Both the position numbers and the translations under genes were made by a program. Shown here one piece after another: positions 9,601 through 17,864 of a DNA stretch of 64,000 nucleotides. The notes under the pieces are model-generated. The model saw nothing but the letters and a program-made list of their open reading frames with translations. It did no database searches and was not told where the DNA came from. Source of the stretch: Kitasatospora atroaurantiaca (GTDB taxonomy: Bacteria > Actinomycetota > Actinomycetes > Streptomycetales > Streptomycetaceae); contig NZ_VIVR01000001.1 of NCBI RefSeq assembly GCF_007828955.1, positions 6,820,001 to 6,884,000 on the forward strand, given 5' to 3'. Position 1 is the first letter of the stretch; each line of letters opens with the position of its first letter.

Positions 9601-10214
9601 TCGATGGACAGGTCATGGTCCATCAGCTCCAGGAAGTAGTTCTCCTTGCCGAAGATGTCCTGGTACGCGCCGGCGGCCTTGACCGCCTCCTCGTACTGCC
9701 CGAGGCGCAGCCGGGTCTGCACCTCGCCCGAGGGGCAGCCGGTGGTGGCGATGATGCCGCTCGCGTTCGCGGAGATGATCTCGCGGTCCATGCGGGGCTT
9801 CATGTAGTAGCCCTCCATCGACGCGAGCGAGGAGAGCTTGAAGAGGTTCCGCAGGCCGGTCGCGTTCTGGGCCCACATCGTCATGTGGGTGTAGCGGCCG
9901 CCGCCGGAGACGTCCTTGCCGCCCTCGCCGTCCGCGCTGGCCGGGCGCTGGCCGCCGGGGGACCAGAAGACCTGCTTCTTCTCGAAGCGCGAGCCGGGTG
10001 CGACGTACGCCTCGATGCCGATGATCGGCTTGACGCCGGTCTTGGCCGCGGAGTGGAAGAACTCGTACGCGCCGAACATGTTGCCGTGGTCGCTCATCGC
10101 GATGGCAGGCATGCCCTGTCTCTCGGCCTCCGCGAAGAGCTTGCCGTTCTTCGCCGCTCCGTCCAGCATCGAGTACTCGGTGTGGACGTGCAGATGAGCG
10201 AAGGTGTCAGACAC
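6660..10214 (-). CDS. dnaE: DNA polymerase III alpha subunit
   Basis: Replicative polymerase, 1184 residues, full length. The N-terminal PHP domain shows FAHLHVHTEYSMLDGA (H7, H9, H11). The C-family polymerase palm has GPGRGSAAGSMVAYL and the catalytic carboxylates in PDVDIDFDD (about residues 419-427). A helix-hairpin-helix region and a C-terminal OB fold (VRLAGLITGVDRRINKAG, about residue 1020) follow. Length and domain order fit the essential DnaE1 rather than the mutagenic ImuC/DnaE2, and no imuA/imuB genes are adjacent. The GTG start (10212-10214) has AAGGAG about 10 nt upstream. A long antisense frame covers the gene but is a composition artefact. Confidence 0.98.
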   Translation of the reverse strand: MSDTFAHLHVHTEYSMLDGAAKNGKLFAEAERQGMPAIAMSDHGNMFGAYEFFHSAAKTGVKPIIGIEAYVAPGSRFEKKQVFWSPGGQRPASADGEGGKDVSGGGRYTHMTMWAQNATGLRNLFKLSSLASMEGYYMKPRMDREIISANASGIIATTGCPSGEVQTRLRLGQYEEAVKAAGAYQDIFGKENYFLELMDHDLSIERDVRQDLLRLAKQLNIPLLATNDSHYVTADQADAHDSLLCVGVGKNKDDPNRFKFQGTGYYIKTAAEMRELFRELPEACDNTLLIAERIESYDEVFTYVDRMPQFDVPEGETQASYLRKKIAAGLKIRYGDNPSQEVLDRIELEMGVISPMGFDAYFLVVADICQYARDNGIPVGPGRGSAAGSMVAYLTRITELDPLEHDLLFERFLNPERINPPDVDIDFDDRQRDQMVRYVTDKYGSAYTAQVNTFGTIKAKAAVKDANRILGYPFAMGDRITKAMPPDVMGKGVPLADLFNESHPRYNEGTEIRALYDNEPDVKKIIDTGRGIEGLIRGTGVHAAAVILSSTPLLDLIPLHKRDKDGVIITGFDYPSCEAMGLIKMDFLGLRNLGIIDHAIKIIKANRGIDVDIEKIPLDDPTTYQLLARGDTLGVFQLDGGPMRALLRLMKPTEFADISAVSALYRPGPMGMNSHTNYALRKNAQQEIIPIHPELEAPLSEVLGPTYGLIVYQEQVQRAAQVLAGYSLGQADLLRRAMGKKKKEVLEKEFVPFQAGCRERGYSDEAIQAVWDVLVPFAGYAFNKSHSAAYGLVSYQTAYLKANYPAEYMAALLTSVADDKDKMAVYLAECRQMGIKILSPDVNESVVDFTAVGSDVRFGLKAVRNVGVPVIESLVKTRKEKGKYASFADFLDKVELVVCNKRTVDSLVKAGAFDSLGHTRLSLSTVHESAIDAVTGVKKQQAIGQDDLFGALGGGDDTPAIGLDFELTEREWPRKQLLSLEREMLGLYVSSHPLDGAEHILSRNRDTSIAELMGSGRTEGEVRLAGLITGVDRRINKAGNAWAIITLADRDGSVEVLFFPATYNLMADQMVEDNVISARGRLNERDGSLSIFGQEITTLDVSSAELGTKPPVQITMPTGKVTPEVVAELKRSLQAHPGDVPVRLLTTNWDKNTLYELGFLVNPDNGLASDIKTLLGTHAWMGSV

Positions 10215-10258
10215 TGCGGTGAAGCTCCTTGCGGTGGGTGCCCGGAGGGAAGTGCCCC

Positions 10259-10264
10259 ACCCTA
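10259..10264 (-). promoter_or_regulatory. Candidate -10 element of dnaE
   Basis: Minus-strand TAGGGT about 45 nt before the dnaE start matches the TANNNT pattern of HrdB-type promoters. No convincing -35 hexamer is placed at 17-18 nt, so support is modest. The same gap holds a small GTTGC/GCAAC stem near 10291. Confidence 0.35.
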
Positions 10265-10357
10265 GCGGGCGGCGGAGCTCGACTCGCGGGGTTGCCCCGC
10301 AACCGCCGGCCGATTTGACAAGCCTTTGACACCCGCTCGCCCCCGGAGCAGCCGTCG

Positions 10358-10396
10358 CACACCGCCGCGCCCGTGGGACGCGGGCGCGGCGGTGTG
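10358..10396. terminator. Hairpin terminator
   Basis: A 16-bp perfect stem (CACACCGCCGCGCCCG with its complement at 10381-10396) and a 7-nt loop. It is positioned 12 nt past the stop of the SnoaL-like gene on the minus strand and upstream of dnaE. Confidence 0.75.
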
Positions 10397-10408
10397 AGAG
10401 GCGTCAGG

Positions 10409-11101
10409 TCAGCTCGGCATCATGCCCATCTGGCGCATCATGCCGACGGAGTCCCAGCTCCACCAGCCCTCCTTGACCTTGCCCTCCTCGAACCGGAACA
10501 TCGTCATCCCGTCGCACTCGATGGTCTTGCCGCTGGCCGGCATGCCCATGAACTCCCCGATGTGGGTGCCGCGCCAGGTCCAGCGGGTCGCCACCTGGTC
10601 GCCGTCGGCGACCTGGCTCTGGATGTCGAAGGTGAAGTCGAAGGCCTTGCGGTAGCCCTCGATCATCGTCCTGACGGCCGCCGGACCGACCGTGTCCTGG
10701 TCCATCGACGGGTCGTGGTCGACGTAGTCCGGGGCGAGCAGCTCGTCGATCGCGGACATGTCTCCCATCGGCGGGTTCACCAGCAGTCGCCGGGCTGCCT
10801 CCTTGTGGAGCTGGTCGTCGCGGACCAGATCGAGGTTGGTGAAGGTCGGCGGCTCCTGACAGAGCGCCACCATCTCCCGGAAGATCCGGTCGGTCTCCGG
10901 CAGGCCGGAGTTGCGCATCGCCGCCTCGTACGAGGGAAACTCGACGATCTCCACGATGTGCCGGGCGTCCGCCCGGTCCGCGCCGACCATCGCGTGGGTG
11001 GCGGTGCGCCTGCCCTGGCTCTGCTCGATCCAGGTGTCCATCAGCCGGTTGAGCTCGTCCGGCTGCTCCGTGCGGCACTCGACGATCTGTACAAAGGTCA
11101 T
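10409..11101 (-). CDS. SnoaL-like/ester-cyclase fold protein with an N-terminal ferredoxin-like domain
   Basis: A 230-residue, probably cytoplasmic protein. Residues 1-85 (MTFVQIVECRTEQPDELNRL ... ARHIVEIVEFPSYEAAMRN) look like a dimeric alpha/beta-barrel (ABM-type) domain. Residues 95-228 form a NTF2-like SnoaL domain (LLAPDYVDHDP ... VATRWTWRGTHIGEFMGMPASGKTIE ... GKVKEGWWSWD). Members of the second family range from polyketide cyclases to hydrolases and proteins of unknown function, and no polyketide genes are nearby. The start ATG has GGGAGG 6 nt upstream; a longer frame to 11188 lacks such a site. Confidence 0.82.
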   Translation of the reverse strand: MTFVQIVECRTEQPDELNRLMDTWIEQSQGRRTATHAMVGADRADARHIVEIVEFPSYEAAMRNSGLPETDRIFREMVALCQEPPTFTNLDLVRDDQLHKEAARRLLVNPPMGDMSAIDELLAPDYVDHDPSMDQDTVGPAAVRTMIEGYRKAFDFTFDIQSQVADGDQVATRWTWRGTHIGEFMGMPASGKTIECDGMTMFRFEEGKVKEGWWSWDSVGMMRQMGMMPS

Positions 11102-11302
11102 CGCGGACCTCCCGATCACACCCCCCTGCATGCCTGCGTCCGCGACCGCTGCCCTTCCACTGTCCTCCTGCCGCGCCTCGGGCACCACAAGGCCGGTTCA
11201 GGTGAGGGGTGCGATGTCCCGCATTGCTTCGCCCCGACCGGGTAGCCGCAGCAACAGGGGCGGCGAGTCGTGCCGCCCCTGTCCCGGGGCTTGGAGGAGA
11301 TC

Positions 11303-12475
11303 ATGGAACTCGCGTTTCTCAGCCCGCTGCTCGACCGTCCGGGCCCCTGGGCCTCCGTCTACCTCGAAACCTCGCGCAACACCGAGGACGCGGCCAAGCA
11401 GCAGGAACTGCGCGAACGGGCAGCCGGTGAGCAGCTGGCCGCACAAGGCGTGGACTCCGCCACCTGGGCCGCCCTGCGGGCGCACCTCGCCGCCGAGCCG
11501 GTCTCACGCGCTCCGGCCGGCCGGGCGCTCTTCGCGACCGGCGGAGAGGTCGTGCTCGACCTTCCGCTGGAGACGCCGCCCCCGGCCCCCGAGACGGCGT
11601 GGACGGCCCTGCCCCACCTGAGCCCGCTGCTGCGCCTGCGCGGGGAGGAGTACTCCTGCCTCGTGGCGTACATCGACCGCACCGGCGCCGACATCGAGGT
11701 GCGGGACGCACAGTCGCGCAAGCCGATCGGCCAGGCGGAGGGCGGGCAGGCGGAGGGGCGGCAGTGGCAGGGCCGTGGGCACCGCTCCGTGCCCGCCGAC
11801 CGCTACGAGTGGCACTACCAGCACAAGGTCCACGACACCTGGGAGCGGACGGCCGTGATCATCGCCGACGAGATCGCCCGGTGCTGGCGGGACAGCGGCG
11901 CCAGGATGCTCGTCCTGGCGGGCGACCCGCGCGAACGGCGTGCGGTGCACGAACTGCTGCCACAGCCGCTGCGCCAGGTCGCAGTCGAGGTCGAGGGCGC
12001 CGGCCGGGCCGCCGGCTCCTCGCCCGAACGGCTGGACCGGCAGATTGCCCAGGTCCGCGAAGACCGTGCCCGAGCGCACCTCGACGAGGCGCTGGAACAG
12101 TTCCGCGCAGGCCGCGGCCGCCCCGGCGAACACGGCAGTCTGGGGCCCGACACCGGCCCCGGCGAGGCAGCCGAGGGAATCCCCGCGGTCGTGGACGCGG
12201 CCCGGCGCCACCAGGTGGCGACCCTGCTCGTCCAGGAGTCGGCCGGCGACGTGGAACGTCCGCTCTGGGTCGGCCCCGAACCCGACCAACTGGCCGTACG
12301 CCGCGCCGAGGCCCAGACCCTGGGCGTGGCCGCGCCCGAGCAGGCCCGCGCCGACGACGCACTGCTGCGCTCGGCCATCGCCGCCGGGGCCGAGGCCCTG
12401 CTGGTCCCCGATGAGGTTGCGGGCCCGGCCGGAGGCCTCGGTGCGATCCTGCGCTGGAGCGACCACCCGGCGTGA
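11303..12475 (+). CDS. baeRF2/Vms1-like protein of the archaeo-eukaryotic release factor fold
   Basis: A 390-residue protein beginning MELAFLSPLLDRPGPWASVYLETSRNTEDA, characteristic of bacterial eRF1-like family 2. It includes SCLVAYIDRTGADIEV, RYEWHYQHKVHDTWERTA, ARMLVLAGDPRERRAVHELL and a closing LLRSAIAAGAEALLVP segment. Family members share the fold of the Vms1 peptidyl-tRNA hydrolase, and a role in ribosome rescue or tRNA hydrolysis is predicted but unproven in actinobacteria. ATG 11303 is favoured by GGAGGAGA ending 4 nt before it. It is monocistronic and divergent from the SnoaL gene. Confidence 0.8.
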   Translation: MELAFLSPLLDRPGPWASVYLETSRNTEDAAKQQELRERAAGEQLAAQGVDSATWAALRAHLAAEPVSRAPAGRALFATGGEVVLDLPLETPPPAPETAWTALPHLSPLLRLRGEEYSCLVAYIDRTGADIEVRDAQSRKPIGQAEGGQAEGRQWQGRGHRSVPADRYEWHYQHKVHDTWERTAVIIADEIARCWRDSGARMLVLAGDPRERRAVHELLPQPLRQVAVEVEGAGRAAGSSPERLDRQIAQVREDRARAHLDEALEQFRAGRGRPGEHGSLGPDTGPGEAAEGIPAVVDAARRHQVATLLVQESAGDVERPLWVGPEPDQLAVRRAEAQTLGVAAPEQARADDALLRSAIAAGAEALLVPDEVAGPAGGLGAILRWSDHPA

Positions 12476-12601
12476 GCCGGCCGGCGGACCCCCGGTGCAG
12501 CCGGTCCGACGCAGCGGCCCCCGGGACGCGGCGGGGATTCGGGCGGTCGAGAACGGGAAGGCGACCAGGTGAGCCCCGCATCCCGTACGAACGAAGGGGA
12601 C

Positions 12602-13162
12602 TCACCATGACGAACGCGAAAACCGGGCCGCCGACCCATCGGTTCCCGCCGGACCCGTCGGACCCGGACCCGTATCCGGCGCCGCCCACGCATCCCTTCC
12701 CGATCGACCCTCAGGCGCCGAGGCCGGCGCCGAAGCCGCCACAGGAGCCGGAGCCTCCGGCCGAGGGGGTGCGCTGATCGGCTCCGGTGCCGATCCGGAT
12801 GAGTTCGCCGTCGCCGCCGTCCGCACCGCCGCCGCCGTCGCCTGCGGCTCGGCCGCACTCACGGCGATCCGGGTGAACGGCCCGCCTCCGCGCAGGTCGG
12901 CGAGGACGACGCCCCCGCGCCGCATGCGGACGGCGACGAAGTCCTGCCCGTCGCTGTGCCGCCAGACCCCCAGGCACAGCACGCCGGGAACCAGCAGCCC
13001 CCGCCGCCGCTTCCCGCGCAGGGCACGCCAGGCGTCGGGCTGGACCGTCACCTGCTTCACCGCCGTGAGGGGGACCCGGACGTCCCCGTGCCCGGCCGCG
13101 AGCTTCTCCCGCCGCGACAGCCGGACCACCAGCTCGTCACCGTCGACCATCAGCTCCGCCAT
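12602..13162 (-). CDS. Small PH-like domain protein with a Pro/Ala-rich tail
   Basis: The first ~115 residues (MAELMVDGDELVVRLSRREK ... GDVRVPLTAVKQVTV ... GVLCLGVWRH) match a conserved actinobacterial small beta-barrel/PH-like family of unknown function. Residues 120-186 are low-complexity Ser/Pro/Ala. The RBS AAAGGGGG precedes ATG 13162. The tail coincides with the antisense small ORF at 12607-12777. In homologues the protein usually ends soon after the barrel, so the tail may be a read-through extension. Confidence 0.65.
   Translation of the reverse strand: MAELMVDGDELVVRLSRREKLAAGHGDVRVPLTAVKQVTVQPDAWRALRGKRRRGLLVPGVLCLGVWRHSDGQDFVAVRMRRGGVVLADLRGGGPFTRIAVSAAEPQATAAAVRTAATANSSGSAPEPISAPPRPEAPAPVAASAPASAPEGRSGRDAWAAPDTGPGPTGPAGTDGSAARFSRSSW
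12607..12777 (+). CDS. Small proline-rich protein
   Basis: 56 residues with an internal near-repeat (THRFPPDPSDPDPYP / THPFPIDPQAPRP) and 40% proline or more. ATG has AAGGGG 8 nt upstream. It lies entirely antisense to the 3' part of the PH-like gene on the other strand. The good RBS and internal repeat argue for a real gene, but the overlap means one of the two ends may be wrong. No function recognised. Confidence 0.45.
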   Translation: MTNAKTGPPTHRFPPDPSDPDPYPAPPTHPFPIDPQAPRPAPKPPQEPEPPAEGVR

Positions 13163-13235
13163 CGCAACAGCCCCCTTTCAGGCTGCACACCCCCCTTCCA
13201 CGATGTCATCGCCGCCCAGGTCGGGGGTTTGCTCT

Positions 13236-13241
13236 TACCCT
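13236..13241 (+). promoter_or_regulatory. -10 element of a leaderless transcript
   Basis: TACCCT lies 6 nt before the ATG of the following gene. TANNNT at this spacing is typical of leaderless mRNAs in Streptomyces, and no Shine-Dalgarno sequence is present. Confidence 0.5.
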
Positions 13242-13247
13242 CGGTCC

Positions 13248-13562
13248 ATGACCGAGAACGAGATCAAGCTGAAGGCCATCGCGGCACTCACGGCCCTGCG
13301 CAGCGGGGTCGGCGCGGACTATGTCTCGGACCTGCTCGGCGAGGTGATCCCCGAGTACTTCCTCGTACCCGCCAGTGCCGACGCGAAGGAGGTCGGGCTG
13401 TCCGTGCTGCACCAGCTCTCCGAGCCGTTGAGCGCCCTGATCACGGGGTTCGTGCTGGCCTTCGAGGCGGTCGCGGATGTCTACGAGGAGACCGAGCCGG
13501 AAGTGTCGACCGAGGAGATCCTGCAAGCACTGGCGCTCGACATCGCACGCGACTCCGAGTGA
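13248..13562 (+). CDS. Small acidic protein of unknown function
   Basis: 104 residues, helical and acidic (KLKAIAALTALRSGVGADYVSDLLGEVIPEYFL ... EETEPEVSTEEILQALALDI), with no signal peptide or membrane segment. I recognise no family. ATG 13248 is chosen because the longer frame upstream lacks an RBS and is compositionally non-coding, while a -10-like TACCCT sits just before it. It is divergent from the PH-like gene with an 85-nt gap. Confidence 0.65.
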   Translation: MTENEIKLKAIAALTALRSGVGADYVSDLLGEVIPEYFLVPASADAKEVGLSVLHQLSEPLSALITGFVLAFEAVADVYEETEPEVSTEEILQALALDIARDSE

Positions 13563-13782
13563 CCCGGCAGCCTCCTTTCTCCCGAGACCTACCGAAACCC
13601 CTACCCGGCTCGTCCGTCCCCACACGGACCGCACGGCTCAGCCGTATACAGATCAGCCCTACACACGAGGTGCTGATAGCCCATCATGAGCAGCGATCCG
13701 GCCGAACACGGCGCGCATACTGGCCCCCGGGCACGCGGCGGGGCACCCTGAGGCGAACAACCGGCCGAACAGGGAGACGAGT

Positions 13783-14676
13783 GTGGCGCTCAGCGCGACA
13801 GGTCCAGCACCGGTGCGGATTCGGCCCTACCGGGCCGAGGATCAGGACGCGGTTCTCGCGCTGATCGCCGACGACCGGCTCACCGGTCAGCCCGAAACAA
13901 CCGCGGCCATGCTCACGGAGGCCCTGGCCGGGTACTCGCCCACGGAGAGCGACCAGTGGGCCGCCCTCGACGTCCCGCGTACCGCGGTCGCGCACGACCC
14001 GGCGGGAAGGGTCCTGGGTGCCGCTTCCTACACGACGCGCTCCTCGGACCAGGAGGGCTTCGTCCTGTGGCTGCACAGCGGCGAGGACCTGCCCGTGGCA
14101 TCCGCCCTGATCGATGCCGCACTGGCCGACCTCGGACCGCGAACGGTGCACGCCTTCGCCTTCGCCTCCGCGCTGTCCCTGGGCCTGCAAGGGCTTCCCG
14201 TGCGCAGCCGGCCGGCGACCCGCAAAGCGCTCGAGAGCGTCGGCTTCTCGGGCCGCGACCAGTGCAGCTATCTCCACCGCCACCTTCGCGAACTACCCCA
14301 CGTCCCGGAGTCCCGCACCTACCCGATCGCCGACGTGCAGACCTCGGACCAGCCGCCCGGCCGGCAGCTGTATCTGCGCGACACCGACGGGGCCCTCATC
14401 GGGGAGGCCGCCCTCGGTGAGCCGGTCGACGGCATCGGCGTACTGCAGTGGATCGAGATCGGGGCCGCGCACCGGGGCCGCGGACTCGGCGGCAACCTCC
14501 TCACGCAGTGCTGCGACCTCCTCGCGGGCAACGGCGGCCACGAGTTGATCGCCTACCTGCCCGAAGACCCGCCCCGCGACTCACGGCTCGACCAACCCGC
14601 CGCCGGCCACCTCCTCGCGACCCAGGGCTTCGAGGAGATCGACACGCTCTGTACCTTCACCCGCGGCCCTGTCTGA
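13783..14676 (+). CDS. GNAT-family N-acetyltransferase (two domains)
   Basis: 297 residues beginning with a typical GNAT start (RIRPYRAEDQDAVLALI). The C-terminal half holds the acetyl-CoA loop GAAHRGRGLGGNLLTQ (about residues 227-242; R/Q-x-x-G-x-G/A pattern). The N-terminal half appears to be a degenerate second GNAT fold, an arrangement common in tandem GNAT proteins. The GTG start has AGGGAGA upstream. The substrate is unknown. Confidence 0.8.
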   Translation: MALSATGPAPVRIRPYRAEDQDAVLALIADDRLTGQPETTAAMLTEALAGYSPTESDQWAALDVPRTAVAHDPAGRVLGAASYTTRSSDQEGFVLWLHSGEDLPVASALIDAALADLGPRTVHAFAFASALSLGLQGLPVRSRPATRKALESVGFSGRDQCSYLHRHLRELPHVPESRTYPIADVQTSDQPPGRQLYLRDTDGALIGEAALGEPVDGIGVLQWIEIGAAHRGRGLGGNLLTQCCDLLAGNGGHELIAYLPEDPPRDSRLDQPAAGHLLATQGFEEIDTLCTFTRGPV

Positions 14677-14704
14677 CAGTTCGCGTCGGATCAGCGCGCG
14701 GCTC

Positions 14705-14735
14705 CCCCAGCCTCCGGCCGGAGGGGCACCCATTT
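14705..14735 (-). repeat. Diverged inverted copy of the GC-rich palindromic element
   Basis: Reverse complement of the core seen at 14821-14848, with substitutions: a GGCTGGGGGAG end after a CCGGCCGGAG centre. It occurs in the 219-nt gap after the GNAT gene. Confidence 0.5.
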
Positions 14736-14820
14736 CGCGCCCGGCCGGGCGTGCCGGCGGGTCGGTCTCGTACTGGGTCGTACTTGGCCGATCCGCCGGT
14801 GCGTCCAGGCGGGATGCCTG

Positions 14821-14848
14821 GGGGTACCTCCCGGCCGAAGGCTGGGGG
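14821..14848. repeat. Short palindromic element (second repeat family)
   Basis: A 28-bp unit, starting GGGGTACCTCCCGGCC and ending AAGGCTGGGGG, identical to 43477-43504. It can fold on itself around GGCCGAAGGC. It lies in an intergenic stretch that also carries other GC-rich palindromes. Confidence 0.75.
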
Positions 14849-14895
14849 CGCGTCGTGCGCCCGGCGGGAATTGTCGGACAGGGCCCGGCCGGCGG

Positions 14896-17655
14896 TCAGC
14901 CGCGCCTTGCTCCCAGATCCAGCCGGGACTGCAGGCCGAGCTTGCGCAGGGCCCGCGCGACGTGCTGCTCCACGGTGCGGGGGGAGAGGTGCAGGGTGCC
15001 GGCGATCTCGCGGTTGGTCAGGCCGGCCCCCGCCAGCTCGGCCACCTCCTCCTCCCGCGGTGAGAGCTGCTCGCCGTATGCCGGCCGCCCCGGCGGGCGT
15101 CGCTCCTCCACCCGGTGGGCCCGAAGTGTGGCGCGGGCCCGCGCCACGTCCCAGACGGCTCCCAGCTGCTCCAACTCGGACTCCACGGCCTTGAGTTCGT
15201 CCGCCGCATCAGGGTCGGCGCCGCCACCGGCCGCCAGGGCGCAGCGCCCGGCGGCCTCTCCGGTGAGGGCCGCCTCGTACGGTCGCGGCAGCGCCGCAAA
15301 AGCACGACGGGCCTGCCGGAAGTGCTCGACCGCGCGGTCCGGCTCCTGGGCCGCCTCGGCCAGGATCGCCCGGCACCACGTCAGGGAGGCCTCCGCAGCC
15401 GGTGCCCGGCGGCCCTTCAACCCGGCCGCGAACTCCTCCACCATGTCCAGGGCCTCCATCGTCCGCCCCGCGCCGACCATCGCCTCCACGGCCCAGGGGG
15501 CCGGTTCGGCCGCCCACACCCAGACCCCCTTGTCGCGCAGGTGCTCCCAGGCCCGGGCGGCCTCGGCCGTGGCGAGGTCGAGATCCTGGCGGGCGAGGGC
15601 GAGCCGGATGCGCGCGCCGGTGGCGGCCGCGACCAGGGGCACCGCGCCCTCCTCCGGGGCCGGCAGCCCCGCGCCGGACAGCCAGGCGGTCACCCCGCCC
15701 CACTCGCCCCGGGTCAGCGCCAGCATGCCCTGGACGAGCTGGGCATCGGCGGCCACCCACGGCATCTCGCCGGCCTCGGCCACGAACTCCCCGGCCCGGG
15801 CGGACAGGCCGGTCCACCGGCCGGTCGCCCAGTCCAGCAGCAGCCGGGCGCTCAGCCCGGTCTGCTCGGCAAAGGACTGGCCGCTGCGGACGGCCAGGTC
15901 CAGCCCCTTCTCCAGCAGGTCGGCCGACCGCCCGTACTCGCCCAGCCACATCGCGGCGTCCGCCGCGTTGCACAGTCCACGCGCGGCGTGCTGCAGACAG
16001 GCCGGATCGTCGCTGTCCCCGGGCAGTTGGTCGGCGAGCCGCCACCCCTGCGGGTCGCCCACGCTCAGCAGGACCGTGACCCGGTTGGCCGCGACCGCGG
16101 CCCGTACGACGGGATCGCTGCTTCCGGCGGCGATGTCCTCGGCGCGGCCGAGCCAGCGCAGGTTCTCGGCCAGCGTGCCGCCGGGCCAGTACGGCATGGC
16201 CAGGGCCGACATCGCCCTGGCCGCCAGGGCGGGCCGGTCCCTCAGTTCCTCCGCGGCGCGTTCCAGCTCGGCGCGGCCCTGAGCGCTGCGCCCCAGCTGG
16301 TTGCCCAGGATCAACGCGAGGTCGAGGCGGATCTCGCCGCGCACGTCGGCGGGCAGGTCCGGGTCGTCGACGACCCGGTGCAGCACCTCGACCGTCTGGT
16401 CCGAGCGCAGGCCGACAGAGGCGCTGTGGGCCAGGGCAGGCGCCAGCCGGGCCCGGGTCGCGGGCGGCACCGACGGATCGGCCAGCGCCTCCTCCAGCAG
16501 GCTGATGGCGACCTGGTGCCGGCCGGCCGCGGCCGCCTCCTTCGCGGCCGCGTCCACGCTGTCCAGCCAGCCGGTCAGCTCGCCGCAGCTGTGCTGGTGA
16601 TGGGCCAGTCGCACCCAGGAAACCGGTCGATGGCGGGCCAGCGAGGCGGCGGCCCGGCGGTGCAGCTCCCGGCGGGTGGGGCCGGGCAGCAGCTCGTAGG
16701 CCGCCCGGGCCGCGAGCGGGACGCGGAAGCCGTAGGTGGCGCCGGGGCACTCGTCCAGCGCCGCAGCCGCCAGGGCGGTGAGCAGGGATCGGTGGCCGTC
16801 CTCCGCCGAGAGGCCCGCCACCTCGGCCAACTCCTGCTCTCCGGCGGGCTCTTCGAGGACGGCGGCCGCCTCGACGATTCTGCGGTGCGGCTCGGGCAGC
16901 GCGCCGAGCCGGCCGAGTGTCAGCTCGGACAGCCGTACCGGAACCGGCGCCGAGTCGACGTCCCGCGCGGTGTACCGATCACGCTGACCACCGTCGTCCA
17001 GGAGCCGGAGCAGGTCGGCCACGACCTGGGCGACGCCGCCGGTCCGCTCGTACAACCGGGCGGTGAACTCGAGCGGACACCGGCGCTCACCCAGGGCGGC
17101 GCAGGCCCAGTGCCGGACCTGTTCCGGGCTGAGCGGCTCCAGCCGGATGCGGATGACGTCGATGTCCGACGGATAGTCGACTCGGCTGCCCAGCGCGAGG
17201 CCTGGACCGGCCAGTTCCTCGGGGCGGTAGGTGAGGACGGCCGCGAGCCGCGCGGGCGGGTGGGCCAGCAGGCGCCGGAGCAGCGCTTGCGCGGCCTCGT
17301 CCGCCCGGTGGACGTCCTCCGCGACCAGCAGTGCCGGTTCCGGCGTCTCCAGCAGCGCCGCCAGCTCGGCGTACGGGTCCGGAGGCCGCTTCGCAGTCGG
17401 CTGAGGCCGCCCGGCGGGCTTCACGGCGGGGTCCGCCCCCGCGGCCTCCACGCGGACCACCGGGGGGCCGGCCGACGGGAACGAGACGATCACCCGGCGC
17501 CGCTGGGCCGGCCCTGTCTGGTCGAGCAGCGCGCGGACCAGCCGCGTCTTCCCGGTGCCCGCGCGGCCCTCGACGAGGGCCAGCGCCGGTCCGCGTGAGA
17601 TCGCGGCGGCGAGCAGGCGTCGCGGCCCCGGTTCCGGCTCTTCCACCGTCGCCAC
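14896..17655 (-). CDS. Large ATP-binding LuxR-family regulator (AAA-type, STAND-like)
   Basis: 919 residues. An N-terminal P-loop GRAGTGKT (30-37) and a Walker-B-like LLVAEDVHRADEA (about 105-117) make up an NTPase module with TYRPEEL. A long helical/TPR-like middle follows, then a C-terminal LuxR HTH (LSPREEEVAELAGAGLTNREIA...TVEQHVARALRKLGL, last 60 residues). These proteins resemble MalT/LAL regulators that oligomerise with ATP and an inducer. The GTG start has GGAGGTGAG upstream. Target genes are not evident; it is divergent from the anti-sigma-type kinase gene. Confidence 0.88.
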   Translation of the reverse strand: MATVEEPEPGPRRLLAAAISRGPALALVEGRAGTGKTRLVRALLDQTGPAQRRRVIVSFPSAGPPVVRVEAAGADPAVKPAGRPQPTAKRPPDPYAELAALLETPEPALLVAEDVHRADEAAQALLRRLLAHPPARLAAVLTYRPEELAGPGLALGSRVDYPSDIDVIRIRLEPLSPEQVRHWACAALGERRCPLEFTARLYERTGGVAQVVADLLRLLDDGGQRDRYTARDVDSAPVPVRLSELTLGRLGALPEPHRRIVEAAAVLEEPAGEQELAEVAGLSAEDGHRSLLTALAAAALDECPGATYGFRVPLAARAAYELLPGPTRRELHRRAAASLARHRPVSWVRLAHHQHSCGELTGWLDSVDAAAKEAAAAGRHQVAISLLEEALADPSVPPATRARLAPALAHSASVGLRSDQTVEVLHRVVDDPDLPADVRGEIRLDLALILGNQLGRSAQGRAELERAAEELRDRPALAARAMSALAMPYWPGGTLAENLRWLGRAEDIAAGSSDPVVRAAVAANRVTVLLSVGDPQGWRLADQLPGDSDDPACLQHAARGLCNAADAAMWLGEYGRSADLLEKGLDLAVRSGQSFAEQTGLSARLLLDWATGRWTGLSARAGEFVAEAGEMPWVAADAQLVQGMLALTRGEWGGVTAWLSGAGLPAPEEGAVPLVAAATGARIRLALARQDLDLATAEAARAWEHLRDKGVWVWAAEPAPWAVEAMVGAGRTMEALDMVEEFAAGLKGRRAPAAEASLTWCRAILAEAAQEPDRAVEHFRQARRAFAALPRPYEAALTGEAAGRCALAAGGGADPDAADELKAVESELEQLGAVWDVARARATLRAHRVEERRPPGRPAYGEQLSPREEEVAELAGAGLTNREIAGTLHLSPRTVEQHVARALRKLGLQSRLDLGARRG

Positions 17656-17864
17656 TTGGCCTCACCTCCGCTGCCCGGGGACACCTGTCGGGCTCGGTCT
17701 CGGCGGGCAGAGGTTCTTTGCGTATCCGTACTTCAGTGTCTCCTGATTGCGCGCGGACGACCGGCCCACCGAGTGTGGGTGACATGAGGCGGTCTCCGCC
17801 TCTCCGGACCGCGGGGGAGAGGCCCGGCCCGGCCCCTCGGGGCCAGGTCCACCAGGAGCTGCAC

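Noticed and set aside
6363..10265. 1300-codon open frame antisense to dnaE
   Set aside because: High-GC genes commonly leave an open antisense frame; there is no RBS, composition follows the complement of dnaE, and the product is Val/Asp/Leu/Gly low complexity.
10315..10331. Two TTGACA-like hexamers 11 bp apart on the plus strand as a promoter
   Set aside because: No -10 at suitable spacing, and a terminator lies immediately downstream before any plus-strand gene.
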